Assembly: GCA_002690875.1 (NCBI GenBank)
Contig: NZGH01000030.1
Location: forward strand, 1-64,000
Direction: 5' to 3'
Source: Rickettsiales bacterium
GTDB taxonomy: Bacteria; Pseudomonadota; Alphaproteobacteria; TMED127
DNA length: 64,000 bases
Both the position numbers and the translations under genes were made by a program. Of this stretch, positions 34,840 to 45,245 are shown in pieces. Numbering within the stretch: position 1 is the stretch's first letter; each line of letters opens with the position of its first letter. The notes under the pieces were generated by a model, which worked only from the letters and a program-made list of their open reading frames with translations, was not told the origin of the DNA and did not search any database.

Positions 34840-36569
34840 TTTTTTATTTTAATCTTCTTCTTTAACCAGTCACAATGTTTTTTATCGAGGAAATTTGATA
34901 TTTTAGAGTAAACTTGATTGTGATAAGCATTAATCCAATCTTTTTGATTATTATTAAGCAAGTCAAAATCAATCAATTTTAATTCATAGGGAAACATTGA
35001 TAGTGTTTCAAATTCTAAAAAATTCTCAAACAATGATTTTTTGACTAAAACTAAATTCTCAATTCTTACACCAAAGGATTTATTTTTATAGTAACCAGGT
35101 TCGTTAGAAATTATCATTCCCGGCTTCAAAGATACATTATTAGGATTTTTTGATATAGACTGTGGACCTTCGTGAACACCTAAAAAACTTCCAACCCCAT
35201 GGCCAGTTCCATGATTGTAATCTAACCCGTTATTCCATAAGTTGTATCTTGCGATAGAATCTAATTGATAACCTCTAGTACCAGCTGGAAACTTCAACAT
35301 GGAAATATTCAAATGTCCCAACAAAACTTTAGTATAAATTACTTTTAACTTATCAGGTGGGTTATCACCCAAAAATATTGTTCTAGTAATATCTGTTGTC
35401 CCACCAAAATACTGACCACCGGAATCACATAAATATATTTCTCCTTTTTTTAAAATCTGGCTTTCTCTATTTGGTTTATAATGAATAATTGAACCATTCG
35501 CCCCTGTAGCTGATATAGTGGGAAAGCTCGGAGAAAAAAAATTATTGTTCTCTTTTCTAAATTTTTCAAGTTTCTCTGCAGCTATAAATTCAGTTATTTT
35601 TTTTTCTTTATAATTTTCTTCCAACCAATAATAAAACTTCACCAAAGCAATTCCATCATTTAAATGCGCTGACTTAGATTGTAAAATCTCAACTCTATTC
35701 TTTTGAGATTTTAAAATTTTACATGGATCATCTTTAAATAATAGTTTATTACCTTCTAAAGTTTTGTAAAAAAAATAAGAAAGTTGATTATCAACTTGTA
35801 TTTTTTTTTTACTTAATTTTTTCAACTTTTGTTCAAATAAAGATATTTCATATATTTTAATATTTTTATAGTTAGATATAAAATCTATGGGTATTTTTTT
35901 TTTATTAACATAAAACTCAAAATTATTTTTTGTAATTATAGCTCTACAAAAAACTAAAGGAGTATTTTCTAAATCATATCCTCTAATATTTAATAACCAA
36001 CACAGAGATTCAGGGGATGTAATAACCAAAATTTTATTATCTACCGGTCTTATTTTCTTAAGCTTTTCTTCAAAAGACTCACCACATTTTTTTTTTTCTA
36101 AAATAAAAAACTTTTCTGTATCTTCTTTTGGTTTTTCCAACCAAATATAATCTATCAAATTTTTTCTATCATGAATAAGTTTACTATTTGATTGTTGAAG
36201 TTTTTTTAAAATTTCGAAAATTAAATTTTTAGAGAAACACTTTGTATCCGTAAGTATTTTTTTATTTTTAAATCCAGCAAAAAAATTAATTAAATTTTCC
36301 TTATTTAAATCAAAAATTTTGAAACTTTTTGGAAGTTCTTTTTTGGCTTGTTGTAAGTATCTGCCATCAGTAAAAAAAAAATTTTTTTCCTCGGATAATA
36401 ATGCATAGCCATTAGATCCAGAAAAATTTGTAAGCCATTTTAGTCTCATGTTATATTCTGGAACGTATTCATTCAAATACTCATCACTAGTGGAAATAAA
36501 ATAGTAATCAGTTTTCTTTTTTTTTAAAAAAGAACATAGAGTTTTTAAATTGTCATTAATAGATCGCAT
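34836..36569 (-). CDS. pepP: Xaa-Pro aminopeptidase (aminopeptidase P, M24B)
   Basis: A 577-residue peptidase removing N-terminal residues before proline. It has two creatinase-like N-terminal domains (YFISTSDEYLNEYVPEYNMR, LKWLTNFSGSNG, FFTDGRYLQQAKKEL, and LLNIRGYDLENTPL) and the pita-bread catalytic domain with metal ligands in LCDSGGQYFGGTTDITRT (two Asp), HGTGHGVGSFLGVHEGP (His), ISNEPGYYKN and GVRIENLVLV (two Glu). The three-domain layout is that of the long APP1-like cytosolic form. Last gene of the overlapped metF-to-pepP operon; it overlaps prmA by 14 bp. Confidence 0.93.
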   Translation of the reverse strand: MRSINDNLKTLCSFLKKKKTDYYFISTSDEYLNEYVPEYNMRLKWLTNFSGSNGYALLSEEKNFFFTDGRYLQQAKKELPKSFKIFDLNKENLINFFAGFKNKKILTDTKCFSKNLIFEILKKLQQSNSKLIHDRKNLIDYIWLEKPKEDTEKFFILEKKKCGESFEEKLKKIRPVDNKILVITSPESLCWLLNIRGYDLENTPLVFCRAIITKNNFEFYVNKKKIPIDFISNYKNIKIYEISLFEQKLKKLSKKKIQVDNQLSYFFYKTLEGNKLLFKDDPCKILKSQKNRVEILQSKSAHLNDGIALVKFYYWLEENYKEKKITEFIAAEKLEKFRKENNNFFSPSFPTISATGANGSIIHYKPNRESQILKKGEIYLCDSGGQYFGGTTDITRTIFLGDNPPDKLKVIYTKVLLGHLNISMLKFPAGTRGYQLDSIARYNLWNNGLDYNHGTGHGVGSFLGVHEGPQSISKNPNNVSLKPGMIISNEPGYYKNKSFGVRIENLVLVKKSLFENFLEFETLSMFPYELKLIDFDLLNNNQKDWINAYHNQVYSKISNFLDKKHCDWLKKKIKIKN

Positions 36570-37383
36570 ATTTTTTAAAAATTAAAGATACCCAGCCATC
36601 AATATATGTACTTTTTACTAATTTTAAATTAAATTTACTATAATAATTTACAATATCATTTTTTTGACTTTGAAGAATTCCTGATATAATTAAAATCCCA
36701 CCACTAACAAGATGTTTTTTAAAATCTTTTGCAAGCTTTTTTAAAGGAAGTAAAAGTATATTGGATACTATTAAAGTAAACTTTTTTTTTTTAAGATAAT
36801 GATTATTTAGACCATAACATCTGTAAAACATAAAGTTAGCAATTGAATTCAATTTTGCATTTCTGTTAAAGCACCTTTGTGATTCCAAATCAAAATCTGT
36901 TGCATTTATTTTTTTATTGGACAATTTATAAATAACAAAACTTAAAATACCTGTTCCGGTTCCTACATCTATATAACTTAATTTTTTCAATTCTCCTTTT
37001 TTAAAAATTTTTTCAAGATTACATATTGCTGAAAATGTACTTGGATGTGAACCGGTTCCAAAAGCTGTGCTAGCAGGAATAAAAATATGTCTTTTTGATA
37101 CTTTTTTTTTAAAATTTGAAATGTGAAATTTTTTTGTATCGACACTAGAATTTGAATCTTTACTATAACTGATCAAACTTTTAATTTTTAACTTTTTAAT
37201 TTTTAAATTTTTTATCTCTAGCAATTTTGAAATAAAAAACTTATCCCTAATCAAATCTTTTGTTAAAATTTCTACACTCCAATTTTTTTTAATTTTATTG
37301 AAACATAAATTTTCAAACAAATTTTCTAATTTTAATTCTCTAAACCTTTTATCTGAAATATTTATTGAAATCTTAAAAAACAT
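36556..37383 (-). CDS. prmA: Ribosomal protein L11 methyltransferase PrmA
   Basis: A 275-residue SAM enzyme. The N-terminal substrate-recognition part is divergent and lysine-rich. The catalytic half is clear: IFIPASTAFGTGSHPSTFSA (the PrmA-specific GTGxHxTT region), YIDVGTGTGILSFVIYKL (SAM motif I), NATDFDLES, and TLIVSNILLLPLKKLAKDF in place of the usual ANILA-x-PL, then GGILIISGIL. It trimethylates ribosomal protein L11. Located between uvrD and pepP, it shares its start base with the uvrD stop. The prmA-pepP pairing next to uvrD is seen in other alphaproteobacteria. Confidence 0.88.
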   Translation of the reverse strand: MFFKISINISDKRFRELKLENLFENLCFNKIKKNWSVEILTKDLIRDKFFISKLLEIKNLKIKKLKIKSLISYSKDSNSSVDTKKFHISNFKKKVSKRHIFIPASTAFGTGSHPSTFSAICNLEKIFKKGELKKLSYIDVGTGTGILSFVIYKLSNKKINATDFDLESQRCFNRNAKLNSIANFMFYRCYGLNNHYLKKKKFTLIVSNILLLPLKKLAKDFKKHLVSGGILIISGILQSQKNDIVNYYSKFNLKLVKSTYIDGWVSLIFKKYAIY

Positions 37384-39530
37384 TACTGTTTTTTAACAAA
37401 GTCTGAAAAGATATTCATTATTTCTTCAAATCGCTTGAACTTAACCTGCAGTTTTTTTCCATTTATTCCTAAAACTTTTCCCTCTCCAAAATCATCATGT
37501 TTAACTAAAGTACCTACTTCAAATTCATTACTTTTGATATAGTCAATTTTCTTTAATCTTTTCTCTTTCAAACTTTGGTTAAGCTTTAATTCACAATTTT
37601 TTTTTGGTAATTCTGATAAAAATCTTGATGGAATAGATCGATAAATATTGTAGTTATATTGTTTTCTAAAGTTAACAAATGAAATACTAAGTTGTTTTCT
37701 TGCTCTAGTAATTCCAACATATGCTAATCTTCTTTCTTCCTCTAAACCTTTATTACCATTTTCATCTAGGCTTCTCTGATTTGGAAAAATTCCTTCTTCC
37801 CACCCAGGTAAAAAAACATAATCAAATTCTAATCCTTTAGCACTATGCAAAGTCATAATTGAAATTTTTTCCGTACCTTCACTTTCATTAGATACGTCTG
37901 TTAGTAAACTGACTTCATCAAGAAATTCATTCAGTGTACTTCTGTTTCTTATATCAACAACTAGCTTTTTCAAATTTTCTAACCTTCCCTCAGATTCAAT
38001 GGTTTTTTCGTTTTTAAGCATATCCGTATAACCAATATCATCCAGCAATGACCCAGCAACTTCATAATGATCTTGATTTTTGAGCATTTCTTTATGCTTG
38101 TCCAACACTGTTAAAAACTTTTTTATGTTATCATAAGGACTTTTTGATAATGTTTCTGTTTCTACATATTTTCTAAGTGAATCAAATAGGGATAAATTAT
38201 TATTTTTTGCAAAATCATTTAGCTTTCTTGAAAAAACTCAGCCTAAGCCTCGCTTTGGTATATTTATAATTCTTTCAAAAGATAAATTGTCATCACTTTT
38301 TACTAACAATCTGAAAAAGGCAAGAGCATCTTTAATTTCTGCTCTTTCATAAAACCTTAATCCTCCGACAACTTTATATTTAATATTTTCTCTAATAAAT
38401 CTATCCTCCAAGTCTTTAAACTGGAAACTAGCTCTTGTGAGAATAGCCATCTTTGATAATCTAACCCCCATATTTTGTAAATTAACTATTCTTTCAGAAA
38501 CAAAAAATGCTTCCATTTCGTCATTTTCAAGATTTATTACTTCAACGGGTTCTCCAGTAGGATCTGAAGTCCATAATTTTTTACCAATTCTTTCTTTATT
38601 CTCTGAAATAAGGCTTGAGGCTGCATCTAAAATATTTCCACTTGACCTATAATTTTGTTCTAATCTTATTATTTGGGCACCTTTAAAATCATTTTCAAAA
38701 TTTAAAATATTTTTTAGTTGAGCACCTCTCCAACCATAAATTGATTGATCTTCATCACCTACGCAGCAAATATTTTTTCTTTCACTTGATAATAATCTTA
38801 GTAACATGTACTGAGCAGCATTAGTATCTTGATATTCATCAACAAGAATGTACTTAAACTTTTTATTGTAAAGGTCTGAGATTTCAGAATTCTGTCTTAA
38901 TATTTTTAGTGGTAATAAGATAAGATCACCAAAGTCAACAGAGTTGTAAATTTTTAACCTCTGCTGATATAATTTATAAACTTTGCTAAGCTTACCTTTG
39001 GTTTTATGCTCAAATTCGTGATTAGCAATTTCATCGTAAGATAAACCATAGTTTTTCATTTGATCAATCATGTAGAGAAAACTCTTTGGAACAAAAATCT
39101 TTGGATCGAGATCTAAAAATGAAATTACTTGTTTAACAAGTCTAAGTTGGTCTTCTGTATCTAAAATTGTAAAGTCATTTTTTATATCAATTAAGCTAGA
39201 GTGCTTTCTTAAAAATTTAGCTCCAATGGAGTGAAAAGTTCCTATTGACATTCCTTCAACCGGCTGTTTTAAAATTTTTTCAACTCTAGATTTCATTTCA
39301 AAAGCTGCTTTATTAGTAAATGTAACGCAAAGAATATTAAAAATACTAGCTTTTCTTGAATGAATTATATTTGCTAATCTTGTAGTCAAAACTTTTGTTT
39401 TCCCAGTTCCAGCACCAGATAGAACTAATAGAGGACCATCTATATTAATTACAGCTTTTTTTTGTTCAGAATTTAAACCTGAAATAAAATCAGGTTCGGG
39501 AACAATTAATTTTTCTTCAACCAGACTCAT
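37383..39530 (-). CDS. uvrD: DNA helicase II (UvrD/PcrA), with in-frame TGA
   Basis: A superfamily 1A 3'-5' helicase for nucleotide excision and mismatch repair. Codons 1-430 hold motif Q/Ia: [20 protein letters not shown], Walker [30 protein letters not shown], Walker [23 protein letters not shown] and QNYRSS. At codon 431 (38238-38240) is TGA after PKRGLG. The same frame resumes at once with [20 protein letters not shown] and runs to [37 protein letters not shown] and a C-terminal Tudor-like domain ([14 protein letters not shown]). Total 715 codons, normal length. TGA ends other genes here, so this is a nonsense change, a sequencing error or readthrough. A C-terminal re-start at 38108 would lack motif I. 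Confidence 0.88.
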
Positions 39531-42178
39531 GCTGCTTTCTTTGGAGAATAGCTTAAGTTAGGACCAAGCCATTTTTCAATATATTTAAGTGTTACACCCT
39601 TTCTATTTGCATAATCTGATACTTGATCTTTGTTAATTTTACCAACTCCAAAATATGAGGCATCTGGATGAGAAAAGTAAAGACCTGAAACTGAACTTGC
39701 AGGACTCATTGCAAAAGATTCAGTAAGCTTTACTTTAAGATTTTTGGAAACTTCCAGTAATTCAAATAAAGTTGTTTTTTCAGTATGATCCGGACATGCA
39801 GGATATCCAGGTGCAGGCCTGATTCCTCTGTAAGTTTCCTTTATTAACTGCTCATTACTTAAGTTTTCTTCTTTAGCATATCCCCAGTATTTTTTTCTGA
39901 CCTCCGCATGCATCATTTCAGCTAATGCTTCTGCAATTCTATCTCCTAGAGCTTTTACCATAATTGCATTGTAGTCATCCTTCTTATCCTCATACTCTTT
40001 AGATAGTTTTTCAATACCATCACCAGCTGTGACCAAAAAACCACCAATAAAATCTTCAATCTTTGACGAGGTTGGTGAAACAAAATCTGATAAGCAAAAG
40101 TTAGGTCTATTTGAGTTTTCTCTACTGACCTGTTGCCTAAGAAAATGTAACTTTTTTAGAATTTTTTTTCTAGAATTATCCTTAAAAATAAAAATATCGT
40201 CACCTTCCGAATTAGCTGGCCAAAATCCAATTACAGAACTTGGAGAAATGATTTTATTTTTTTTTAATTTATTAAGCATTTTTTTTGCATCATTCCATAA
40301 ATCTTTTGCGGCTTTTCCAACTTTTTCGTCATTAAGTATTTCAGGGAAATTTCCATGCAACTCCCATGATTGAAAAAATGGTTTCCAGTCGATAAATTTT
40401 TCAATTTTTTCAACAGAAATGTGATAGTTTGTTTTAAGACCCAAAAGTTTAGGGACATGTGGTTTATAATTTTTCCAATTAAACTTAAATTTATTTTTTC
40501 TACATTTCTCAATGGAGTTTTCTTTTTTATTATCTTTTTTGAAATAGGAAGTTCTTAAATTAGAATATTCCCTATTTAATTCCTCTATAAAAGGTCTACA
40601 TTTATTTTTTGAAATTAATTTACTAGCAACAGTTACAGCTTTTGATGCATCAGTTACATGACATACTCCATTAGAGTATAAGGGAGCAATTTTAACTGCT
40701 GTGTGTATCTTACTCGTTGTTGCGCCTCCAATAAGTAATGGTCTATCAATTTTATTTCGAGATAATTCAGTGGCTACAAAACACATCTCATCCAAGCTTG
40801 GAGTAATTAATCCAGAAAGACCAATTAAGTCAACATTTTCAGATATGACAGTGTCAATTATTTTTTGGCAAGGAACCATCACACCAAGATCAATTACATC
40901 AAAATTATTACATTGAAGAACAACTCCTACAATATTTTTTCCTATATCATGAACATCTCCTTTAACGGTCGCAAGCAAAATTTTCCCTTTAGATAAATCC
41001 TGATTTTTTTTTTCATTTTCCATAAAAGGTAGCAAATACGCTACTGACTGTTTCATGACTCTTGCGGATTTAACTACTTGAGGTAAAAACATTTTACCTG
41101 AACCAAACAAATCACCGACTACATTCATACCATCCATTAACGGTCCTTCAATAATTTCTAGAGGTTTATTGAATTTTTTCCTTAATTCCTCAGTATCATT
41201 TTCAATAAAATCATTAATACCATTTATCAAAGAATATTTAATTCTTTCCTCCGAATTTTTTTTTCTCCATTCCTTAGTTATCTTCTTCTTATCTGTTTTG
41301 TCTTGAGAATACTTTTTTGAAAGATCTATTAGTCTATCTGTGGCATTATCCGAGCGATTAAATAAAACGTCTTCAATACTATCTTTTAAATCCAGTGGTA
41401 TTTGTTCGTAAATTGTTATTTGCCCAGCATTGATAATTGCCATATCTAAACCCGCATTGATTGCATGATATAAAAAGCAAGAGTGCATAGCCTCTCTAAC
41501 TCTATTGTTTCCTCTAAAACTAAAAGAAACATTTGAAACACCTCCTGAAACTTTGCATCCAGGGAGTTCTGCTTTAATCAGCTTGGTAGCTTCAAAAAAA
41601 TCATTAGCGTAATTATTATGTTCACTAATTCCAGTGGCTACTGCAAAAATATTTGGATCAAAAATTATATCCTCAGGAGGAAACCTTACTTTCTCTGTAA
41701 GAATTTTATATGCTCTTGAACAAATTTTAAATTTTTTTTCTGTAGAATCTGCCTGACCTTCTTCATCAAAAGCCATAACAACAACTGCTGCCCCAAAGTT
41801 TTTTACCATTATTGCTTGTTCTATAAATTCTTTTTCTCCCTCTTTAAGACTTATAGAATTAACAATAGCCTTACCCTGAACACATTTAAGTCCTCTTTCA
41901 ATTACTGACCACTTGGAAGAATCAATCATAAAGGGAACTTTTGCAATATCTGGTTCAACAGAAATAAGATTTAGGAATCTTTCCATTGCTTTTTCGGAAT
42001 CAAGCAATCCCTCATCCATATTTATGTCTATTATTTGGGCACCATTTTCAATTTGATCTTTTGCAACTGAGACAGCTTCATCAAAGTTGTCTGACATAAT
42101 TAATTTTTTGAATTTAGCCGAACCAGTGACATTGGTCCTTTCACCAATATTAATAAAGTTTATATTTTTCTTCATCAT
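39527..42178 (-). CDS. metH: Cobalamin-dependent methionine synthase, C-terminal part (folate, B12 and activation domains)
   Basis: An 883-residue protein with the last three MetH modules: pterin-binding domain ([41 protein letters not shown]), cobalamin domains ([20 protein letters not shown], with D-x-H-x-x-G, and [25 protein letters not shown]), and the reactivation domain ([33 protein letters not shown]). It takes the methyl group from methyl-tetrahydrofolate onto B12 and then to homocysteine bound by the separate N-terminal protein. The split point is the natural boundary after the homocysteine domain; with the upstream gene the total is about 1,230 residues, equal to the fused enzyme. 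Needs vitamin B12. Start overlaps the upstream stop (TAATG). Confidence 0.94.
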   Translation of the reverse strand: MMKKNINFINIGERTNVTGSAKFKKLIMSDNFDEAVSVAKDQIENGAQIIDINMDEGLLDSEKAMERFLNLISVEPDIAKVPFMIDSSKWSVIERGLKCVQGKAIVNSISLKEGEKEFIEQAIMVKNFGAAVVVMAFDEEGQADSTEKKFKICSRAYKILTEKVRFPPEDIIFDPNIFAVATGISEHNNYANDFFEATKLIKAELPGCKVSGGVSNVSFSFRGNNRVREAMHSCFLYHAINAGLDMAIINAGQITIYEQIPLDLKDSIEDVLFNRSDNATDRLIDLSKKYSQDKTDKKKITKEWRKKNSEERIKYSLINGINDFIENDTEELRKKFNKPLEIIEGPLMDGMNVVGDLFGSGKMFLPQVVKSARVMKQSVAYLLPFMENEKKNQDLSKGKILLATVKGDVHDIGKNIVGVVLQCNNFDVIDLGVMVPCQKIIDTVISENVDLIGLSGLITPSLDEMCFVATELSRNKIDRPLLIGGATTSKIHTAVKIAPLYSNGVCHVTDASKAVTVASKLISKNKCRPFIEELNREYSNLRTSYFKKDNKKENSIEKCRKNKFKFNWKNYKPHVPKLLGLKTNYHISVEKIEKFIDWKPFFQSWELHGNFPEILNDEKVGKAAKDLWNDAKKMLNKLKKNKIISPSSVIGFWPANSEGDDIFIFKDNSRKKILKKLHFLRQQVSRENSNRPNFCLSDFVSPTSSKIEDFIGGFLVTAGDGIEKLSKEYEDKKDDYNAIMVKALGDRIAEALAEMMHAEVRKKYWGYAKEENLSNEQLIKETYRGIRPAPGYPACPDHTEKTTLFELLEVSKNLKVKLTESFAMSPASSVSGLYFSHPDASYFGVGKINKDQVSDYANRKGVTLKYIEKWLGPNLSYSPKKAA

Positions 42179-43227
42179 TAGTAATTAAATGCCTCGAGCC
42201 CAGAAAGTCTCATATATTTGTCTTTTTTAAGTCGTTTCCTTGGTTTTAAATTTTTAGTAACTTGTTTCATAAGTTTAATATGTTCAGGTGTTGCACCACA
42301 ACAACCACCGACAATATTAATATAACAATTCTCTCCCCATTTTTTAACAAATTTTGCCATTGACTCAGGTGTCTCATCATATCCTCCAAAAGCATTAGGA
42401 AGCCCTGCATTAGGATGTATACTTATGAAAAATTCTGAAATCCTATCTAATTCCACAAGATGAGACTCAAGCTCTTTTGGTCCAAGAGCACAATTTAAAC
42501 CAACACTGACCGGGTTTGAATGCATAATTGAGTTATAGAAGGCCTCTAAGGTTTGTCCTGATAAAGTTCTACCTGATAAATCTGTAATTGTAGCTGAAAC
42601 CATAAGAGGTACCTTAATATTTTTTTCTCTCTCAATGTCACTTAGTGCGATTAATGCAGCTTTAGCATTTAAAGTATCAAAAACTGTTTCAATTAAAATT
42701 AAATCAACCTCTGCTTTTATTAATGCTTCAATAGAAACTATGTAATCTTCTCTGAGTACATCAAAATCAACATTTCGAAAACCGGGATCATTTACATCAG
42801 GTGACATTGAACAGGTCCTATTAGTTGGTCCTAGAACACCAGCAACAAGTTTTTTTTGTTCAGGGTTTTTATTTAAGAAGTCATCTACTGCCTTTCTTGC
42901 TATTAAGCCACCTTGAAAATTAAGGTCATAGGAAAAATCCTCACAATCGTAGTCTTTTTGAGATATTTTCGTTGAGTTAAATGTATTGGTTTCAATAATA
43001 TCCGCGCCTGCTTCCAAATACTTTTTATGAATTTCATAAATCAGGTCGGGATGAGTAATATTCAATAAATCATTATTCCCTTTTAGATTTTTCTTTGAAT
43101 TGGTAAATTTTTTTCCTCTAAAATCATCTTCATTTAGTTTTTTTTCCTGAATCATAGTTCCCATTGGTCCATCTAAAATTAGAATCTTTTCCTGAAGAAT
43201 TTTTTCTATTGTTTTAATATTTGTCAT
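42178..43227 (-). CDS. metH: Methionine synthase, N-terminal homocysteine S-methyltransferase part
   Basis: A protein of 349 residues forming the homocysteine-binding barrel of Met[74 protein letters not shown], and the zinc cysteines VGLNCALGP and [13 protein letters not shown]. Ending at the normal linker, it lacks the folate and B12 domains, which are encoded by the next gene. I start it at 43227, where ATG overlaps the metF stop (ATGA); an ATG 12 codons upstream would lie inside metF. Partner subunit of the C-terminal protein. Confidence 0.93.
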   Translation of the reverse strand: MTNIKTIEKILQEKILILDGPMGTMIQEKKLNEDDFRGKKFTNSKKNLKGNNDLLNITHPDLIYEIHKKYLEAGADIIETNTFNSTKISQKDYDCEDFSYDLNFQGGLIARKAVDDFLNKNPEQKKLVAGVLGPTNRTCSMSPDVNDPGFRNVDFDVLREDYIVSIEALIKAEVDLILIETVFDTLNAKAALIALSDIEREKNIKVPLMVSATITDLSGRTLSGQTLEAFYNSIMHSNPVSVGLNCALGPKELESHLVELDRISEFFISIHPNAGLPNAFGGYDETPESMAKFVKKWGENCYINIVGGCCGATPEHIKLMKQVTKNLKPRKRLKKDKYMRLSGLEAFNY

Positions 43228-44078
43228 ATTTGAGCCTTTGGCTTTACACCTAAAATATGACAAATAGCAAAAGAAAGATCTGCTCTATTTAAAGTGTAAA
43301 AGTGAAAATCCTTCACTCCTCCACCAATCAATTTGTCACATTGATCATACGCTATAGTTGCTGCGACTAACTTTCTTGTCTCATTATCAGAATCTAAACC
43401 TTCAAACATATTTTTCAATTTTTTGGGCATCTTACAGTTCATTTTTTTTGCAAATTCAATGGTTCTCTTACAGTTAGTTACAGGAAGAATACCAGGGATT
43501 ATAGGTATTCTTATACCTCTTTTTACAGCACCATCAATGAATTTAAAATAATATTCAACATCAAAAAAAAATTGAGTAATTGCCTTTGTAGCACCTAAAT
43601 CAATTTTTTTTTTAAGAATATCATACTCCTGTTCCATTGAGTCAGAGTCGGGGTGAGTTTCAGGGTAAGCTGAAACAGTAATTTCAAAATCATATTTCTT
43701 TCTGAGAAAACTTATTAAATCAGTTGCATATTTAAAGTCACTTTTTATTCCATCGTTATTTTTTGGTAGATCACCTCTTAATGCAACAATATGCTTAATA
43801 CCTGATAACCAGTAATCGTTTGCAATAGACTCTATTTCCTCCTTAGTTGAATTAATACATGTCAAATGAGCAGCTGGTTGCAAATTAGTTTTTTTTTTTA
43901 TTTGCTTAACTAAATCATGAGTATTTTCTCTTGTCGAGCCGCCAGCACCATAGGTAACTGAAATGAACCTTGGCTTCAGTGGTTCAAGTCGGTTAATATT
44001 GTGCCATAGAGAAGATATGGCTCCTTCGTTCTTAGGAGGGAAAAATTCAAAGGATACATTGACTTTCGATTGTTTCAT
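43224..44078 (-). CDS. metF: 5,10-methylenetetrahydrofolate reductase
   Basis: A 284-residue FAD enzyme giving 5-methyl-THF, the methyl donor for the neighbouring methionine synthase. Motifs: VSFEFFPPKNEGA, RFISVTYGAGGSTRENTHDL, LQPAAHLTCINSTKEEIESI, IKHIVALRGDLPK, VSAYPETHPDS, KAITQFFFDVEYYFKFID and RIPIIPGILPVTN. First gene of the reverse-strand metF-metH-metH-uvrD-prmA-pepP run, whose members overlap one another by 1-14 bp. No SAM or SAH riboswitch was recognised in the 105 bp before it. Normal length. Confidence 0.95.
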   Translation of the reverse strand: MKQSKVNVSFEFFPPKNEGAISSLWHNINRLEPLKPRFISVTYGAGGSTRENTHDLVKQIKKKTNLQPAAHLTCINSTKEEIESIANDYWLSGIKHIVALRGDLPKNNDGIKSDFKYATDLISFLRKKYDFEITVSAYPETHPDSDSMEQEYDILKKKIDLGATKAITQFFFDVEYYFKFIDGAVKRGIRIPIIPGILPVTNCKRTIEFAKKMNCKMPKKLKNMFEGLDSDNETRKLVAATIAYDQCDKLIGGGVKDFHFYTLNRADLSFAICHILGVKPKAQI

Positions 44079-44183
44079 AATTAAGTACTGTAAAATTTAT
44101 TTAAAATAATAAAATTTTATAGTTTATTTTTTTATTATATTATGCTTTAAATTAATAGATTAATTTTAATTATTTTGTTAGAC

Positions 44184-45230
44184 ATGTTTAATTTTTTTGA
44201 AAATATTCGATCAAAGTTCCTTGTTCTCCTTGTAGCCCTTGTTTTACCGCTTTCAAGCTTCTCAGCTGATACCGAGAATGATCCTTTTGAGAGCACAAAC
44301 AGGAATATATTTAAGTTTAATAATGTTTTAGACGATAATTTTTTCAAACCCGTGGCTAAAGGGTGGCGTAAAATACCTGATTTACCTAGAAAACCTCTAT
44401 CTAATCTTGCTTCTACTGCTCAAGCACCAATTAGCCTTGCCAATGCAATCTTACAGTTAAACAGAGAGAGCATTGGTAATATTTTGGCAAAATTTTTAAT
44501 TAATATGACTTTTGGCTTAGGAGGTATGTTTGATGTCGCCAGTAAACAAGAATTTGGGAGTATTCCTACGGTTGTAGAAGATTTCGGACAAACACTTGCT
44601 ACATGGGGTGTACCTGATGGACCTTACGTTATGTTACCCATATTTGGACCTTCTAGTGTCAGAGACTCTATCGGCCTGGGCGTAGATACTGTTTTTAACC
44701 CATTATCCTTCACATACAGAATGAATAATATTGGATTAGAGGCCAGATTATCTGGACCAACGGTAAGGGGAGTCACGACTAGAGAAAAATATTTGGATTA
44801 TGTTGACGAAATGAAAGCCAGCTCTCTTGATTTTTATGCCACTATGAGAAGTCTTTATAGACAAAAGAGAAAGAAAGAAATAAGCGGCGAACTAGAAGAA
44901 TCATCCTCTTTACTCGATCTACCTGTTAAAAGCACTGAGAACGTTGATCAAATAATTGATGATTCTGAAGTTTCAACAGAAGTTAGCATAGAGCCTAGTG
45001 AGATAATTAAAGAAGACAAACCTAAGAAAGTTGCTGAAATTAAAACACCTTCAAGCAATCTTAAAAAAATAGTAAAAAAAGTAGCTAAAAATGATGTTGG
45101 GTTAATGCCTTCCTCTAATTATCCAGGAGCTAGAAACACTTCTGGTTATGCACCAAGAGTTTATAATGGCTTAATGCCCTCATCTACATATCCAGGATTT
45201 AGTGGTTCGAGAGTTAACTTAATCGAATAA
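44184..45230 (+). CDS. mlaA: MlaA-family outer-membrane lipid-asymmetry protein with repeat tail
   Basis: A protein of 348 residues: signal peptide (MFNFFENIRSKFLVLLVALV, cleaved near FSA), then the MlaA (VacJ) domain (DPFESTNRNIFKFNNVLDDN, FFKPVAKGWRKIP, FGLGGMFDVASKQEF, EDFGQTLATWGVPDGPYVML, PIFGPSSVRDSIGLGVD). MlaA removes misplaced phospholipids from the outer leaflet and passes them to MlaC. There is no lipobox, unlike E. coli VacJ. From about residue 235 on, an acidic/lysine linker carries two GLMPSS(N/T)YPG repeats at the end, which are not part of the family core. The start is the ATG at 44184; a TTG three codons earlier is less likely. mlaC follows after 15 bp. Confidence 0.9.
   Translation: MFNFFENIRSKFLVLLVALVLPLSSFSADTENDPFESTNRNIFKFNNVLDDNFFKPVAKGWRKIPDLPRKPLSNLASTAQAPISLANAILQLNRESIGNILAKFLINMTFGLGGMFDVASKQEFGSIPTVVEDFGQTLATWGVPDGPYVMLPIFGPSSVRDSIGLGVDTVFNPLSFTYRMNNIGLEARLSGPTVRGVTTREKYLDYVDEMKASSLDFYATMRSLYRQKRKKEISGELEESSSLLDLPVKSTENVDQIIDDSEVSTEVSIEPSEIIKEDKPKKVAEIKTPSSNLKKIVKKVAKNDVGLMPSSNYPGARNTSGYAPRVYNGLMPSSTYPGFSGSRVNLIE
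45099..45197 (+). repeat. Duplicated GLMPSS(N/T)YPG motif in the MlaA tail
   Basis: The codons at 45099-45128 and 45168-45197 encode two near-identical ten-residue motifs, GLMPSSNYPG and GLMPSSTYPG, separated by 13 residues. The DNA differs at several third positions, so the duplication is old or kept by selection at protein level. Possibly an adhesive or peptidoglycan-contacting tail; function unknown. Confidence 0.7.
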
Positions 45231-45245
45231 GGTATTGAATAGGGT

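Noticed and set aside
37383..38108. A separate 241-residue C-terminal helicase gene
   Set aside because: The same frame is open back to the TGA at 38238 and aligns continuously with the rest of UvrD; it is the C-terminal half of one gene.
44079..44174. SAM or SAH riboswitch before metF
   Set aside because: The leader is short and AT-only, with none of the conserved riboswitch cores recognised.
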